Shown here piece after piece: positions 16,685-26,596 of a DNA stretch of 64,000 nt; the first letter of the stretch is position 1; every line of letters begins with the position of its first letter. Source of the stretch: Singulisphaera sp. GP187 (lineage in GTDB: Bacteria; Planctomycetota; Planctomycetia; Gemmatales; Gemmataceae); the NCBI GenBank assembly GCA_945861245.1, contig CAMAUE010000004.1, positions 1-64,000 on the forward strand, written 5' to 3'. The translations under genes were made by a program, and so were the position numbers. The notes below the pieces were generated by a model. That model was not told where the DNA came from. It made no database searches and saw nothing but the letters and a program-made list of their open reading frames with translations.

Positions 16685-16779
16685 GTGGGGCCTCCTTTCG
16701 AGTAACGGATTTCGCACGGTGTACACAGATAAGACGAATGATGACGCGATTTCGTTTGCGCGACGACATCTGTGGTGCT

Positions 16780-16793
16780 TATCATATATGATA
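16780..16793. promoter_or_regulatory. Perfect 14-bp palindrome in a divergent promoter region
   Basis: TATCATATATGATA is a perfect palindrome in the AT-rich spacer between the divergently transcribed thioredoxin-like gene and the 16830 gene. It is a candidate operator for a dimeric regulator; none is recognised nearby. Confidence 0.35.
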
Positions 16794-16829
16794 TCCGCAT
16801 TATCATGCAGTTATTAAAGGAGCATGCGC

Positions 16830-17909
16830 ATGAGTTCCAATATGCGTCGGGAAGACAAGAAACGGCGGCGCGAAAAACGCCAATCCAAACGAGATCGCGA
16901 TGGCGACCGAGTGGACGACATGCTTAAAATGCTGGATCGGGCCGCGAACACGAAATTATCCGCGACATTCCCAGGCGCGTGCCATCCGTCCGTGAGCCGA
17001 CCGGATGCTCTGAAATTTGAGTTCGCACAGTGGGTTGCCAAAGGCCTCGGCAGCGATCGCATGCGACGGTTTGAGCGAAACATTGAGCAAGGTTTGCTCG
17101 CGGATTTTCCCAATCTTGATGATTGGGCGGCGGAGGAATTTTTCTGGCACGGCGCGCCCGGCGATCCGTGGCACCCAATCGATGCTTTCCTGGCGGCACA
17201 TGGCGACCGCTTTCCGCCTGCCGCTCAGGAGCAGATCAAACGCTGGAAGCAGGCCAAGTTTGGTTTCTACGAAGTCGGCGCCTGTGCGGACGATCTGATC
17301 TCGCTGCGTGAACGCGATCCGCTGACTATGCAACCCGTCGGCGATTGGATTCGGGCCATCGCGCTCAACATCGGCGGCGTGAACGATTACGCCAAGCAGA
17401 AAGGTTCAGTGGTAGTCACCTATGTTGCGCCGTGGGTGCCGGAGCAGAATATTTACTGCGCGATGGGCTACGGCATAGGGCTTTCCGAAGCCGGTTGTGC
17501 GCCTGTTGCGGTAGCGGTTATAGGCATGCGAAACATCAAAGCGGTAGCTATTCCTTTGCCGTGGCGGGGCGGGAAAGTCCCATTACAGAGATCCCTCGAA
17601 ACATGGCTCCAGCGCAATTGGTTCTTGTGGATGAAAGAGCGCGTTCGCTGTCCGTTCCCGGCGGTTGTGATGCCGCCGAACAGAGGCTCGCGAATTCTTA
17701 CAATCGATGACTGGGTTACGCAATCTGCCGAGGAGGCTGAGAAGATCGGCATCCACTTCTGCGCCAGTATCACGCCGGAAGAATTCGGCGTCTTCGGCGC
17801 GACGACGATCACGCCGCTCGATTTTGAAGGATCAACCGCATCGGCGCTGGCGGAGTACAAGGCGTTTCGTATGCTCACCGCCGAATTGATGCGCCGGAGT
17901 CGCCGGTGA
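16830..17909 (+). CDS. Conserved hypothetical protein
   Basis: The ATG at 16830 has AGGAG seven nt upstream and is preferred over 16824; the product has 359 residues. The N-terminus is very basic and charged (MRREDKKRRREKRQSKRDRDGDR). It is followed by a soluble globular part with many Trp (DDWAAEEFFWHGAPGDPWHPIDAF, NWFLWMKERVRCPF). No signal peptide, transmembrane segment or catalytic motif is recognised. The stop codon overlaps the outer edge of family B palindrome copy 2. Function unknown. Confidence 0.65.
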   Translation: MSSNMRREDKKRRREKRQSKRDRDGDRVDDMLKMLDRAANTKLSATFPGACHPSVSRPDALKFEFAQWVAKGLGSDRMRRFERNIEQGLLADFPNLDDWAAEEFFWHGAPGDPWHPIDAFLAAHGDRFPPAAQEQIKRWKQAKFGFYEVGACADDLISLRERDPLTMQPVGDWIRAIALNIGGVNDYAKQKGSVVVTYVAPWVPEQNIYCAMGYGIGLSEAGCAPVAVAVIGMRNIKAVAIPLPWRGGKVPLQRSLETWLQRNWFLWMKERVRCPFPAVVMPPNRGSRILTIDDWVTQSAEEAEKIGIHFCASITPEEFGVFGATTITPLDFEGSTASALAEYKAFRMLTAELMRRSRR

Positions 17910-17955
17910 AGCGTAAGCGACGGATTTCCTCATCCGTCGCTTACGCTTCCGCCTC
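17900..17955. repeat. Palindromic repeat family B, copy 2
   Basis: GAAGCGTAAGCGACGGAT and ATCCGTCGCTTACGCTTC arms around a 7-nt loop. It lies between convergent genes and overlaps the stop codon of the upstream gene. Confidence 0.85.
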
Positions 17956-17967
17956 GTAACACAATCG

Positions 17968-20900
17968 TTACCGATCCACGACGCGGAGCTTGATCTCGTC
18001 GGAGTTGCCTTTCAGTTCCGGTGCGTACATGGCATATGCACGCGTCGGCAGGGCGCTGAATTGGCCGGGGATCTCGGCTCGCATGCGGTAGCTGATCGAG
18101 TGCTTGCCGCGGGCGAGGTTGCGGACGAAGAACGCGACCTTCTCATCACGCAGTTCCATGTAGGCGCCCATCGAGTTGGGCACATAGCCGCTGCGTAGAC
18201 TCACTGGCTCGAAGCCGGCGGCTTTCGGGTCCTCGAAGATCAGGTACTCGTAATCGTTCTTGCTGTCGATTTCGAGTTCCACTTCGACGAGGTCGCCACT
18301 CTTGAGCGTCGCCAGGTTCGCCAACTCCGACCGCGTGTATTTCTCGACGGCTTGACCGAGCGCCTGGCCTTTGCTGCCAGACACTTTGATCTTCTCATCC
18401 ACGCGGGTCAGCTTGTAATACTTGCGGTTGACCTTCACCTCCAGGCCGGCGCGGGTGATGAAATCTTCGAGCGTGAAGTTCGTGACATAGGCGTTGAAGT
18501 AGACCGGGCCGGAACCGCGACGCTTGATTTCGAGCGTGTGCTTGCCGGTGGTGACTTTATCGCCGACGAGTACGAGCTTGTTGTCGAAGCTGAAGAGGTT
18601 GTCCTTGTTGATGGCGACTTCCTTGTGCTTCTTGCCGTCCAGCCAAACTTCGACGGTCATGTCGGGCCGATCTTCGCCGGACATCTTGATGTAGTCCGCG
18701 AACGCCTCGACGCAGATGGCGGTATCGCGGGTGCTCTTCCAGTAGGTCGCATGTCGGCGGTTGTTGAGCAGGTACTTGACGAGTCGGCTGGCCTTCTCGT
18801 CTTTCGCGCCGGTGAGCGAGAGCAGCTTGAGGTAGTAGGCGTTCGCTTCGATCTCGTTGCCATGCCAGTTCCACCACTGGTTGCTTTCGGGCATGCGGAG
18901 ATACGCGGTCTGGTTCTCGTCATCGCTGACGAGGTACTGCGAGATGTTCTCCATAATCATCGCCAGCTTGTCTTTCTGGCCTTGCTTGTGCAGAGCCAGG
19001 CCGAACATCGCCTTGGCGTAGACGGCGAGATGCGTGCGGTCGCGATAAAGGAAGTCGCGCATCTCGGTGTTATCGACTTTGCCGTCCACGAGCGTCATGT
19101 AGACCATGGCGTCGATATTGTCGGCATATTCCTTGTAGGGCCGAGTCTTCGTGACGGCGTTGTTCAGCATGACGATTTGCTGGTTCTGGTAGCCCTTCAA
19201 CCACTCGGTGCCGCGTTCGAGCATGTTTTGCGGCAAGTTGACGTCGTTGGCCTTGGCGATCTGCAAACCGTGGACGACAACTGCGGTGGTGTGAGGATAG
19301 GAGCGTTCGCCGAAACCGGAGAACCAGCCCCAGCCGCCGTCGCCGAGTTGCATGCTCTGGAGAGCGATCACGCCCGCCTGGGCCATCTTGCGAACTTCGT
19401 CCTCGTTGAATACGGGATTTCGCTTATTGGTTCGGCCCCAATCTTTCAGGCGTTTGCGATCGTCGCCGATCTCCTGGCTGTTGAGGTTCGTGACATGTTT
19501 CTCGATCTCTTTCAGGTCGAGCTTCATGTTTTGCAGCACACGCTGGGTGATGACCGTCGGCAGGAAGCGGTTGAGCGTTTGCTCGGTGCATCCATAGGGA
19601 TAGTCAACGAGATACGGGATGGCATCGATCATGGCACCGGCGAGGGTCGGCGAGTAGCGAACTTCGAGCACGCTTTCGTTGACGCGGCGCTCGGCGGGGA
19701 CGCTGAACGTGACCGTGCCGAGGTTCTTGTCAGGGCGAATGACGCCGGTGAACGATTCCATCTTGAGCATGCCGTGCACGAACACAGGGAAGCGCATTTG
19801 CATGGCGTCGGCATCGCCATCGGTGACGGCTTTCATGCGGACGATCGCTTCGCCTTCGCTGATGACTTTGACGCGCCAATCGACGCGCTGCTCGCCCTTG
19901 GACGCGATGGTGATCTCGCGGACCATCGGATCGAGCGCGGTGAGCGTGCCGCCGTCGAACTCGAGAGAGACGCGGACTTTCTTTTCGGTTTTGAGATAGT
20001 TGTGTACATTCGCGGACAGCACGACTTCGTCTTTCTGCACGAAGAAGCGCGGTGCCTGCATGCGGACGATGAGGTCCTTCTTGGTGACGACCTCGGCTTC
20101 ACCCTGGCCGACTTTTGTGCCATGGCCGAGCGTCCAGACGCGGATCTTCCAGGCGGTGAGTTGATCGGGCGTATCGAAGGTGACCTGGGCGAGGCCGGCC
20201 TTATCGGACTTGATCGACGCGGACCAATAGGCGGTGTCGGCGAAGTTCTTGCGGATAGTCGGTTCGATGCCGGGCTGGCCGGCGACTTCTCGTTCCGTTT
20301 GGCCGTCGCCCTTGGCATCGCTTTCACGTCGGGCGAGGTAGGCGTTGCCGTTCTGCTGGCGCAACTGGTTCTCGCCGCGCCCGCCGCCCATTCCGCCGGG
20401 TGCCGCGGCACCCAGCATGGCGCGATTTTCCGAGCCGTCTTGCAGGCCAAGTTGCTTTTTCTCCTTGTCTTTTGCACCGAATTCTTCGACCACAGTCGCG
20501 CCGAAGACGCCGAGGTTGGACATGCCGACCTCGTTCTTCTTCATCAAGCCGCCCGAGTAGTAGAGCAGGCTCGATTCGGTCTGGGGTTGATGATGGCGGC
20601 GCCATTTCCAGAAGAATTCCTTGATCTCAGGCACGTTCGAGCCGCCGGAGATGTACTCGACGCTCTTGTCATACACGCTGACAACGGCGGAACCTTCAAA
20701 CGGCTTGCCCTGGTTGTCCGTCAGTTTGACGTTGACGATGGCCTTTTGGCCTGGCTTATACTCTTGCTGATTCGGCACGACCTCAACGTTGACAACGCGC
20801 TTTTCGGGCGGCACGATCAGTTCGCGCGTTTCCGTATGCACTCGGCCATCGGCGATGGTCATCGCTTCGAGGAAGAAGTTCGGCATGTCACGCTGAACGA

Positions 20901-23900
20901 CCTCGATTTCCTCTTCGATGCTCTTGCCCTTGAGCCGAATGATTTTTGGAGCGAGGTAAACGCCATTGGTCGGGCGAGCGAACAACAGCACCGTGCCGTT
21001 GTTCTTGTTGACGTTGATGTTCAGTTTGACCTTGTCGCCGGGGTTGTATTCCTTGCGGTCGGCGACGAGTTCGATGTCGTTGAAGCGGAAGCCGGTGGAG
21101 TCAAAGCCATCGCCCCGCACGAGGAAGACCTGCCCGCCTTCGATGGTGTTCTTTTTGGCGTCGGTCAACTTATAGGCCAGGCGGAACTGCCCGGGCTTGG
21201 CGGCCTTGATCTGCTGAATCGCGCTGCCTTCGACATTCGTATCGAGTTTCCAGGTTTGGACGGCCTTCTCGACCGGCTCCTGTTTGTCGTTGTAGGTGAT
21301 CTGGAACAGCGTCAATTCGCCCTTGCCCTCGACCGCTTTCTGGTCGAGCGTCTGGGCGCGGAAGGTGGCCTTGACGGTGTCATCGGTGCGATAATGGCCC
21401 TTGTCGAGCCAGGTGTAGACTTTGAAGGCTTTGCGCGAGACGAGCACGTTGCCCTGGCCGACGATCGTGCGGCGCGATTGATCGGTCACTTCCGCAGTGA
21501 TCGTGTACTTGTGGTCCTGGTTGCCGTGGAGCGCCTTGGCGGTTGCCGTGTCGATCAGAACTTCGATTTTACCATCGGGCCCGACGGGCATTTCGCTTTC
21601 GGAGACGATTTCGGGTTGTTCAAAGTTACGCCCCCCCCACCAGCTTGGTATCGGGCGTCGGCAGCCCCATTCTTCAAAGCCAGGGTACCATTCGTAGTCG
21701 TTCGCAAACCACCAGTAGCCGTTGCCGTACATCCAATCCCAGCGGGCGGTCGGGAACCATCGGCTGGAGTGGCTGACGCGAGTGACTTTGTATTTGACGA
21801 TGGCGTTGGTGACGGGAGCGCCGAAGTAGTAGCGTGTGTCGATGTTGGCGGTGATCTTATCGCCGAGCTTGATCGGTTCGGTCGGGGCGATGACCTTCAC
21901 TTCGAATTCGGGCTTCTTGTATTCTTCGACGCGGAAGCTGCTGCCGCCGCGCTGGGCGCCGAGCGGGCCGGCATCCTTGATTTGGATGCCGTAAACGCCA
22001 AGCGTGGCGGAACGGGGTAGGGGATACTCGCCGGAGATGCCGCCGAACTCGTCAGCGGTGTAGTTCTGCTCGAAAATCTTCTCGCCTTTGGGATCGTGCA
22101 GGCGGACTGTGAAATTGCGGCCCGCGAACGACGAGACATCGGGCTGATCGTACTTGGAGTGTTGCACCCACATCTTCCACTGGACGACATTTTCTGGACG
22201 ATAGACCGGGCGGTCGGTGATGACGAAGGTGCGATCCTGGTTGTACTCGGGATCGTGCCGACGGTTGTACCAGACGTTGGTGAAGCCGAGGTAAGCGTGG
22301 CGCATTAACCCCGCAGGCTTGCGTTGCTCGTCTGCGGGCTTGGCCGTGGCGACGATGAGCCATTGGTTGTTCGGCGGCAGATTGTCCTGGCCGAGGATGA
22401 GTTTGCCCTCGGCGTCGGCCTTACCGGTGAACGTCGTCGTGATAACGTTGAACTGATTGACGTTCGGTTTCACTTGCTCGGTGCGCCAGCCGAAGAATTC
22501 GACATTGGCGTTCGGCAGCGGTTCGCCCGTGCTGGCGTCGGCGATGAAGTAGAGCGACTGGTTGTCGAGCATCTTCTTGACGATGACCGTGTCGTTGACC
22601 CACAGCAGGATTCGCGCGGTGTTACCGCCGGCGATTTGACCGGTGACGAGATAGGCGCCAGGCTGCAGCTTCGGCGTCTTGACGGTGACGCGTTCATCGA
22701 CGTGCTGCGGCTTTGGCTTTAGATCGAGCTTCCAGTCGGCGACTTTGCCCATGACGTATTGCGTTTGATTGTCATAGACGAGCCGATGGCCGAGGTTCTG
22801 GATGTTGGTCTGATTCCAATCGATGCGGTTGCCTGGATTGGTTTTGAGGTAAGCTTTGACATCGGCGAGCAGCTTGGGGATATTGACGGCATGGGCTTCA
22901 AAGGCGACTTTGGTGCCGTTGCGGAAGCGGTAATCGAGGATCGATTCCTTGCCGGCAGTCTGGACCTGGACGTTGTCAAATCGGCCCCAGTTGCCGACGA
23001 TCTGGTCGAGCCGTTGCTGGCGCCAGGCGTTTTGGCCGGCGCCGTATTCTTTGATGGCCCGCTTCCAGATATCGGCGGCGCGGGGATACATCCGGCGATC
23101 TTCAAACTCCTGCGCGAGGTTGCCAAGGGCCTGCTCGCCCCACACGGTGCGAGCGCGATCGGCGACGCGGTTGTAAATCTTGATCCAGTTGTATTCGTCG
23201 GGAATGGTGAAGCGCTTCAGGCCGATGGCGAGCCGGGCGATCGATTCGCTGTCTTTGAGCGTGTGCAGGGCGAACGTGCCGGTCTTCTTTTCGTCGGTAT
23301 CGTCGGTGTCGTCGATTCCGCCGAAGCGCCAGCCGTAGTGGGCCATGGTCTGCACACCGAGTTGGCCACGCATGAAGTTGGCGAAGATCATATCGACTTC
23401 GTTGGTTCGACCCGCATCGAGTTCGATTGTCTGCAGGAGCAGCCAGCGCCAGCGTTCGCCATCGGATTTGGCGTCGGCGTAGCTCTTGGGCGTCTTGTGC
23501 AGAACGGGGCTGCCCTTGTCGTCCACGGGAGCGCCGTTGTGATTGCGATTGCGATGGAAGTAGTAGCCTTCCTCGTAGTCGGGGAGTTTGCTCAGATCGG
23601 TGAGGTACTGCAACCGCCAGGCGTCGGCGTACCCGGCCCCGGTGAGGATCATGTTGGCGAAATCGAGGTGCAGCGTCGCCGCTGCGGGACGGTCCGGCTC
23701 GGCCTGGGAGTTGTCCATCGCCTGCTGCATGAGCTGCAAGGCGCGAGCGCGATCGCGTTGCAGGCTATTCATGATCTGCCCGCCGCCACGATGTCCGCCG
23801 CGTTTGAATTCGCCAGCGATCAGAAAGCCGTAGTGATCGCCATAGGCGTAGGTGCGGGCGGCAGTGGCCAGGAGACGCCAGTTCTTTTCGTGAACCTTGA

Positions 23901-24183
23901 TGACGGCTTCGCGAAACGCATCGACTTCCTCGACGCGCCCGAGCCGATTGAGAGCGTTGATGGCGAGATCGAGATCGGGGCCAACGAGCCGAACGTTGGC
24001 GTTGGGATCGAGTGCGAGCCGGCGCAGGCCTTCGTAGGCGACTTTGAAGTTGCCGTCGTTGTAGGCTTTGGTCAGTTTGCCTCGCTGTTCCTCGGGCGTT
24101 CCGGTGCCCGCGAGCACACGGAAGACGAGGAGCAAACAGGCCAACAGGCCGACGAATCCGCCGATATTTTTCAGATGTCGCAT
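17968..24183 (-). CDS. Alpha-2-macroglobulin family protein (giant, thioester motif present)
   Basis: A 2071-residue exported protein. The signal region is FVGLLACLLLVFRVLAG and the first ~450 residues are helical and TPR-like. Macroglobulin-type beta domains follow, with the hallmark RTFVITDRPVYRPENVVQWK near 656. A Gly-rich, flexible stretch near 1260 (GGMGGGRGENQ) is a possible bait-like linker. The thioester motif is YPYGCTEQTLNRFLP, with Cys1532 and Gln1535, then an alpha-alpha toroid-like domain and receptor-binding-type C-terminus. Bacterial relatives trap proteases covalently and are often paired with penicillin-binding protein 1C; no pbpC is in this window. A soluble periplasmic or surface location is likely because no lipobox is visible. 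Confidence 0.88.
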   Translation of the reverse strand: MRHLKNIGGFVGLLACLLLVFRVLAGTGTPEEQRGKLTKAYNDGNFKVAYEGLRRLALDPNANVRLVGPDLDLAINALNRLGRVEEVDAFREAVIKVHEKNWRLLATAARTYAYGDHYGFLIAGEFKRGGHRGGGQIMNSLQRDRARALQLMQQAMDNSQAEPDRPAAATLHLDFANMILTGAGYADAWRLQYLTDLSKLPDYEEGYYFHRNRNHNGAPVDDKGSPVLHKTPKSYADAKSDGERWRWLLLQTIELDAGRTNEVDMIFANFMRGQLGVQTMAHYGWRFGGIDDTDDTDEKKTGTFALHTLKDSESIARLAIGLKRFTIPDEYNWIKIYNRVADRARTVWGEQALGNLAQEFEDRRMYPRAADIWKRAIKEYGAGQNAWRQQRLDQIVGNWGRFDNVQVQTAGKESILDYRFRNGTKVAFEAHAVNIPKLLADVKAYLKTNPGNRIDWNQTNIQNLGHRLVYDNQTQYVMGKVADWKLDLKPKPQHVDERVTVKTPKLQPGAYLVTGQIAGGNTARILLWVNDTVIVKKMLDNQSLYFIADASTGEPLPNANVEFFGWRTEQVKPNVNQFNVITTTFTGKADAEGKLILGQDNLPPNNQWLIVATAKPADEQRKPAGLMRHAYLGFTNVWYNRRHDPEYNQDRTFVITDRPVYRPENVVQWKMWVQHSKYDQPDVSSFAGRNFTVRLHDPKGEKIFEQNYTADEFGGISGEYPLPRSATLGVYGIQIKDAGPLGAQRGGSSFRVEEYKKPEFEVKVIAPTEPIKLGDKITANIDTRYYFGAPVTNAIVKYKVTRVSHSSRWFPTARWDWMYGNGYWWFANDYEWYPGFEEWGCRRPIPSWWGGRNFEQPEIVSESEMPVGPDGKIEVLIDTATAKALHGNQDHKYTITAEVTDQSRRTIVGQGNVLVSRKAFKVYTWLDKGHYRTDDTVKATFRAQTLDQKAVEGKGELTLFQITYNDKQEPVEKAVQTWKLDTNVEGSAIQQIKAAKPGQFRLAYKLTDAKKNTIEGGQVFLVRGDGFDSTGFRFNDIELVADRKEYNPGDKVKLNINVNKNNGTVLLFARPTNGVYLAPKIIRLKGKSIEEEIEVVQRDMPNFFLEAMTIADGRVHTETRELIVPPEKRVVNVEVVPNQQEYKPGQKAIVNVKLTDNQGKPFEGSAVVSVYDKSVEYISGGSNVPEIKEFFWKWRRHHQPQTESSLLYYSGGLMKKNEVGMSNLGVFGATVVEEFGAKDKEKKQLGLQDGSENRAMLGAAAPGGMGGGRGENQLRQQNGNAYLARRESDAKGDGQTEREVAGQPGIEPTIRKNFADTAYWSASIKSDKAGLAQVTFDTPDQLTAWKIRVWTLGHGTKVGQGEAEVVTKKDLIVRMQAPRFFVQKDEVVLSANVHNYLKTEKKVRVSLEFDGGTLTALDPMVREITIASKGEQRVDWRVKVISEGEAIVRMKAVTDGDADAMQMRFPVFVHGMLKMESFTGVIRPDKNLGTVTFSVPAERRVNESVLEVRYSPTLAGAMIDAIPYLVDYPYGCTEQTLNRFLPTVITQRVLQNMKLDLKEIEKHVTNLNSQEIGDDRKRLKDWGRTNKRNPVFNEDEVRKMAQAGVIALQSMQLGDGGWGWFSGFGERSYPHTTAVVVHGLQIAKANDVNLPQNMLERGTEWLKGYQNQQIVMLNNAVTKTRPYKEYADNIDAMVYMTLVDGKVDNTEMRDFLYRDRTHLAVYAKAMFGLALHKQGQKDKLAMIMENISQYLVSDDENQTAYLRMPESNQWWNWHGNEIEANAYYLKLLSLTGAKDEKASRLVKYLLNNRRHATYWKSTRDTAICVEAFADYIKMSGEDRPDMTVEVWLDGKKHKEVAINKDNLFSFDNKLVLVGDKVTTGKHTLEIKRRGSGPVYFNAYVTNFTLEDFITRAGLEVKVNRKYYKLTRVDEKIKVSGSKGQALGQAVEKYTRSELANLATLKSGDLVEVELEIDSKNDYEYLIFEDPKAAGFEPVSLRSGYVPNSMGAYMELRDEKVAFFVRNLARGKHSISYRMRAEIPGQFSALPTRAYAMYAPELKGNSDEIKLRVVDR

Positions 24184-24293
24184 GATATTTCCTCGCCAGA
24201 ACTAGGTGTTTCGCGATAGTATGATCGAAAGTAAGACGACAAACCAGAGCAGTTCGCTTGGATATTTCGGTTCTCTGTCAGAATAGGGAAAGA

Positions 24294-24393
24294 AGCTCAC
24301 GCAAAGGCGCGAAGTCGCAATGAGGGAGTCGCGGCAGGTTCATATGTCTCAACCTTTTTGTTTCCTTTACTTTGCGTCTTTGCGTGAGGTCGA
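24294..24393. repeat. Inverted repeat family G, copy 1
   Basis: AGCTCACGCAAAGGCGCGAAG on the left and CTTTGCGTCTTTGCGTGAGGT on the right, about 55 nt apart. Same arms as 24841-24940, and a single arm at 29250-29270. Confidence 0.65.
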
Positions 24394-24447
24394 TTTTCCA
24401 CTACTCTCGGAGAACCGTTATTTTATATGAGTGAAGGAAATTGGCCT

Positions 24448-24801
24448 ATGTTGCAGCGCACTGCGGATGAATTGACAACGCAAGAATTCGACTGGGGCAC
24501 GCTGCGCTGGCTGTGCAACGCTGAGCTGCTTCCGGGCACGACGCAGACCGTCGGCGTCTGCCAGATGTTCGCACGCCAATCGAACCCGACGCATTACCAC
24601 CCCAATTGCGACGAGATTCTCTACGTCCAGCAAGGTCACGGCAAGCACCGCCTCGGCGACGACTGGATTTCAGTCTCGCCGGGCAGCGTCATTCGGATTC
24701 CGCGAGGCATGGTGCATCAACTCGTCAACGAAAGTGACGAGACGATGGTGACGATAATATGTTTCGATTCCGCTGATCGACAGACCGTGTTTTTGCCTTA
24801 G
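24448..24801 (+). CDS. Cupin-domain protein
   Basis: A single-domain cupin of 117 residues from ATG 24448, which has AAGGAA eight nt upstream; ATG 24427 would add seven residues. Cupin motif 1 reads NPTHYHPNCDEILYVQQGHGKHRLG, with the two metal His and the Glu. Motif 2 reads VSPGSVIRIPRGMVHQLVNESDE with the third His. It is probably a metal-binding sugar or small-molecule binding/isomerase-type protein; the substrate cannot be inferred. It is a monocistronic gene flanked by G-family repeats. Confidence 0.85.
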   Translation: MLQRTADELTTQEFDWGTLRWLCNAELLPGTTQTVGVCQMFARQSNPTHYHPNCDEILYVQQGHGKHRLGDDWISVSPGSVIRIPRGMVHQLVNESDETMVTIICFDSADRQTVFLP

Positions 24802-24840
24802 AAAAAGGGCTCTGTGCCATTTGTTGTGGGAAAAAAGAGT

Positions 24841-24940
24841 CTCACGCAAAGACGCAAAGAAAGAAATCCAATCGGTTGAGACGGGTTTGCAGCCACTTCT
24901 TTGCGCCTTCGCGCCTTCGCGCCTTTGCGTGAGGTTTTTT
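24841..24940. repeat. Inverted repeat family G, copy 2
   Basis: CTCACGCAAAGACGCAAAGAAAG pairs with CTTCTTTGCGCC...GCGCCTTTGCGTGAGGTTTTTTT. The right arm contains tandem CGCCTTCG units. The T-run after the right arm could terminate the cupin transcript. Confidence 0.7.
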
Positions 24941-25189
24941 TGAGAATTTGGCGAAGACCCGATTTCTTTTGCGAAACGGCCCCGACCGAGGAGCTGGGCC
25001 TCGATTGCCCAGGAAGGGCAGTGTATTCAATGGGTGTCTTTTCCCGTGTTCATTCCGTGTGCGTCCGTGGCTGAATTCTTCGCAGGCTACGCAGAATTAG
25101 CTCGAATAGTAGTACAAAGGCACGGAGAAAAACATCAGGAAAATGCGTGTCTGCTCTCTACGAATGGATTACTGTGGTGAATGGTCTGG
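24941..25189. other. Intergenic region without recognised gene
   Basis: Between the G repeat and the M50 protease stop codon. It contains a degenerate arm (GCACGGAGAAAAACATCAGG) but no ORF with codon bias or a ribosome site that I can support. Confidence 0.5.
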
Positions 25190-26596
25190 TTAGCCCGGCC
25201 AATGTTGGATCGTCGCGATGGCGATGGCCATGACGAGCGCCATGATGAAACCACCGGCGTGGACAAACAGCAACGCGGTCGAAGCCAGTGCACCCGGCGG
25301 TTCCGCGTTGAACGACTCGAAGACGGTAGCAATGTGTTGGGCCATCGCCTTGGCCGGCGTTTGCGGCGGAAAAATGGTATGCAGTTCCGCCAGGATTTGC
25401 AATGCGGCCTCGCGCGGAATTGAATCGCCGTCGTCCGAGCGAGTTACCAATCCCTCTTGGCCGAGCCGCTGGGCGATGCTCGCCATGCGATAGGCGAACG
25501 GCGCAGCGAGCAACATCAGGACACCGACTGCGACGATACACCAGGCGTCCGCGAAGTACGCCACGCCAATCAGGCATAGGCCGGCGATGACGCGGGAAAC
25601 GATATCGAGAACCGGATGCCGTGCAAACAAGACCGCATGAAGGACCCAGCCGCCGTCCAACGGCACGAACGGCAGGAGGTTAAAGCCATTGAGTATGACC
25701 ATGAGCATCGCCACGTTGATGACCGTCGGCTCGTTTGCGATCAGCCCGACCACGCCGAGGATGGATCCCGCCACGATTCCTGGTATCGGTCCCGCCAGCG
25801 CGACGACGGCTTTTTTCCAACCCGCGACGTTGTAATGCTTCCCCGATACCGCTGCCCCGAAGAACGGAATGAAAAAGATGCGCAAATTGCGGTACCCGAA
25901 ACAGCGCATCGCCAGATAATGGCCGGCCTCGTGAAAGGCGAGCACTGGAATGATGATGAGGAGCTGATCCCAGATATCCTGTATCCGGGCTGCCGCCATG
26001 TATAACAGGAGCGAGACCACCAACCAAGCAATCGACGCTCCCCACCCGGCCTTCTGTGTATCGAGTCGTTCGAGTTCGTCGAGCACGGCCTGGTCGTGCG
26101 GTGCGATGCCTCCCTCTTCAACCACCAGCTCGACGGGCTTGGTCCCGTCCCTCGTTGTGGGCCAATCGTTTGCTTCCTCGGCATCGACACTTCGCACCCT
26201 CGGCGGCAGAGAGTATTTTCCCCACATTCTGCTAAACTCGAATTCCATCTCGCAATAGTCGTCCCTCGGCACGTCCACCTCGTGCGAGGCCGGCCCAATT
26301 GCCACCGTGTGTTTGCCGGCCGGCATTCGGACGACAACGTCGAACCCCTTCTTCACCGAGCCTTCGCCGACCTGAAGCCCGTCCACGAGAATCGGCAGTG
26401 TAATCATGTCAACCAGAATCAAGCGGCCCTGTCCTGTCAATCGCACGACGATGTCGCTTCGTCGCGGCGTTTGCCACGGAAAACTCGGCACGCGGAGTTT
26501 GGCATCGCAATCCGGACAGGTCAACAGACGGCCTGCCCAGTCGTCGTCAACAATGAGCTGGGACCGACACGTCGAGCACTTGATTTCGATCATCAA
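25190..26596 (-). CDS. M50-family membrane zinc metalloprotease with N-terminal zinc ribbon
   Basis: A 468-residue protein. The N-terminus has a zinc ribbon, CSTC...LLTCPDCDAKLRVPSFP. An all-beta PEGA-like segment follows (MPAGKHTVAIGPASHEVDVP), then an acidic linker. From about residue 195 come several transmembrane helices. The catalytic HEAGH is at 222-226 and the second metal site is NLLPFVPLDGGW near 305, the N-P-D-G pattern of site-2 proteases. Such enzymes cleave membrane anchors, often of anti-sigma factors. No partner regulator is adjacent. The cytosolic-type zinc ribbon suggests substrate or nucleic acid recognition, an inference only. Confidence 0.85.
   Translation of the reverse strand: MMIEIKCSTCRSQLIVDDDWAGRLLTCPDCDAKLRVPSFPWQTPRRSDIVVRLTGQGRLILVDMITLPILVDGLQVGEGSVKKGFDVVVRMPAGKHTVAIGPASHEVDVPRDDYCEMEFEFSRMWGKYSLPPRVRSVDAEEANDWPTTRDGTKPVELVVEEGGIAPHDQAVLDELERLDTQKAGWGASIAWLVVSLLLYMAAARIQDIWDQLLIIIPVLAFHEAGHYLAMRCFGYRNLRIFFIPFFGAAVSGKHYNVAGWKKAVVALAGPIPGIVAGSILGVVGLIANEPTVINVAMLMVILNGFNLLPFVPLDGGWVLHAVLFARHPVLDIVSRVIAGLCLIGVAYFADAWCIVAVGVLMLLAAPFAYRMASIAQRLGQEGLVTRSDDGDSIPREAALQILAELHTIFPPQTPAKAMAQHIATVFESFNAEPPGALASTALLFVHAGGFIMALVMAIAIATIQHWPG

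Noticed and set aside
18352-22020. 1222-aa plus-strand ORF, and 22759-24219 plus (486 aa)
   Set aside because: Both are antisense to the alpha-2-macroglobulin gene, which has clear family motifs, a signal peptide and a complete frame. The plus frames are low-information shadows caused by GC-rich codon use.
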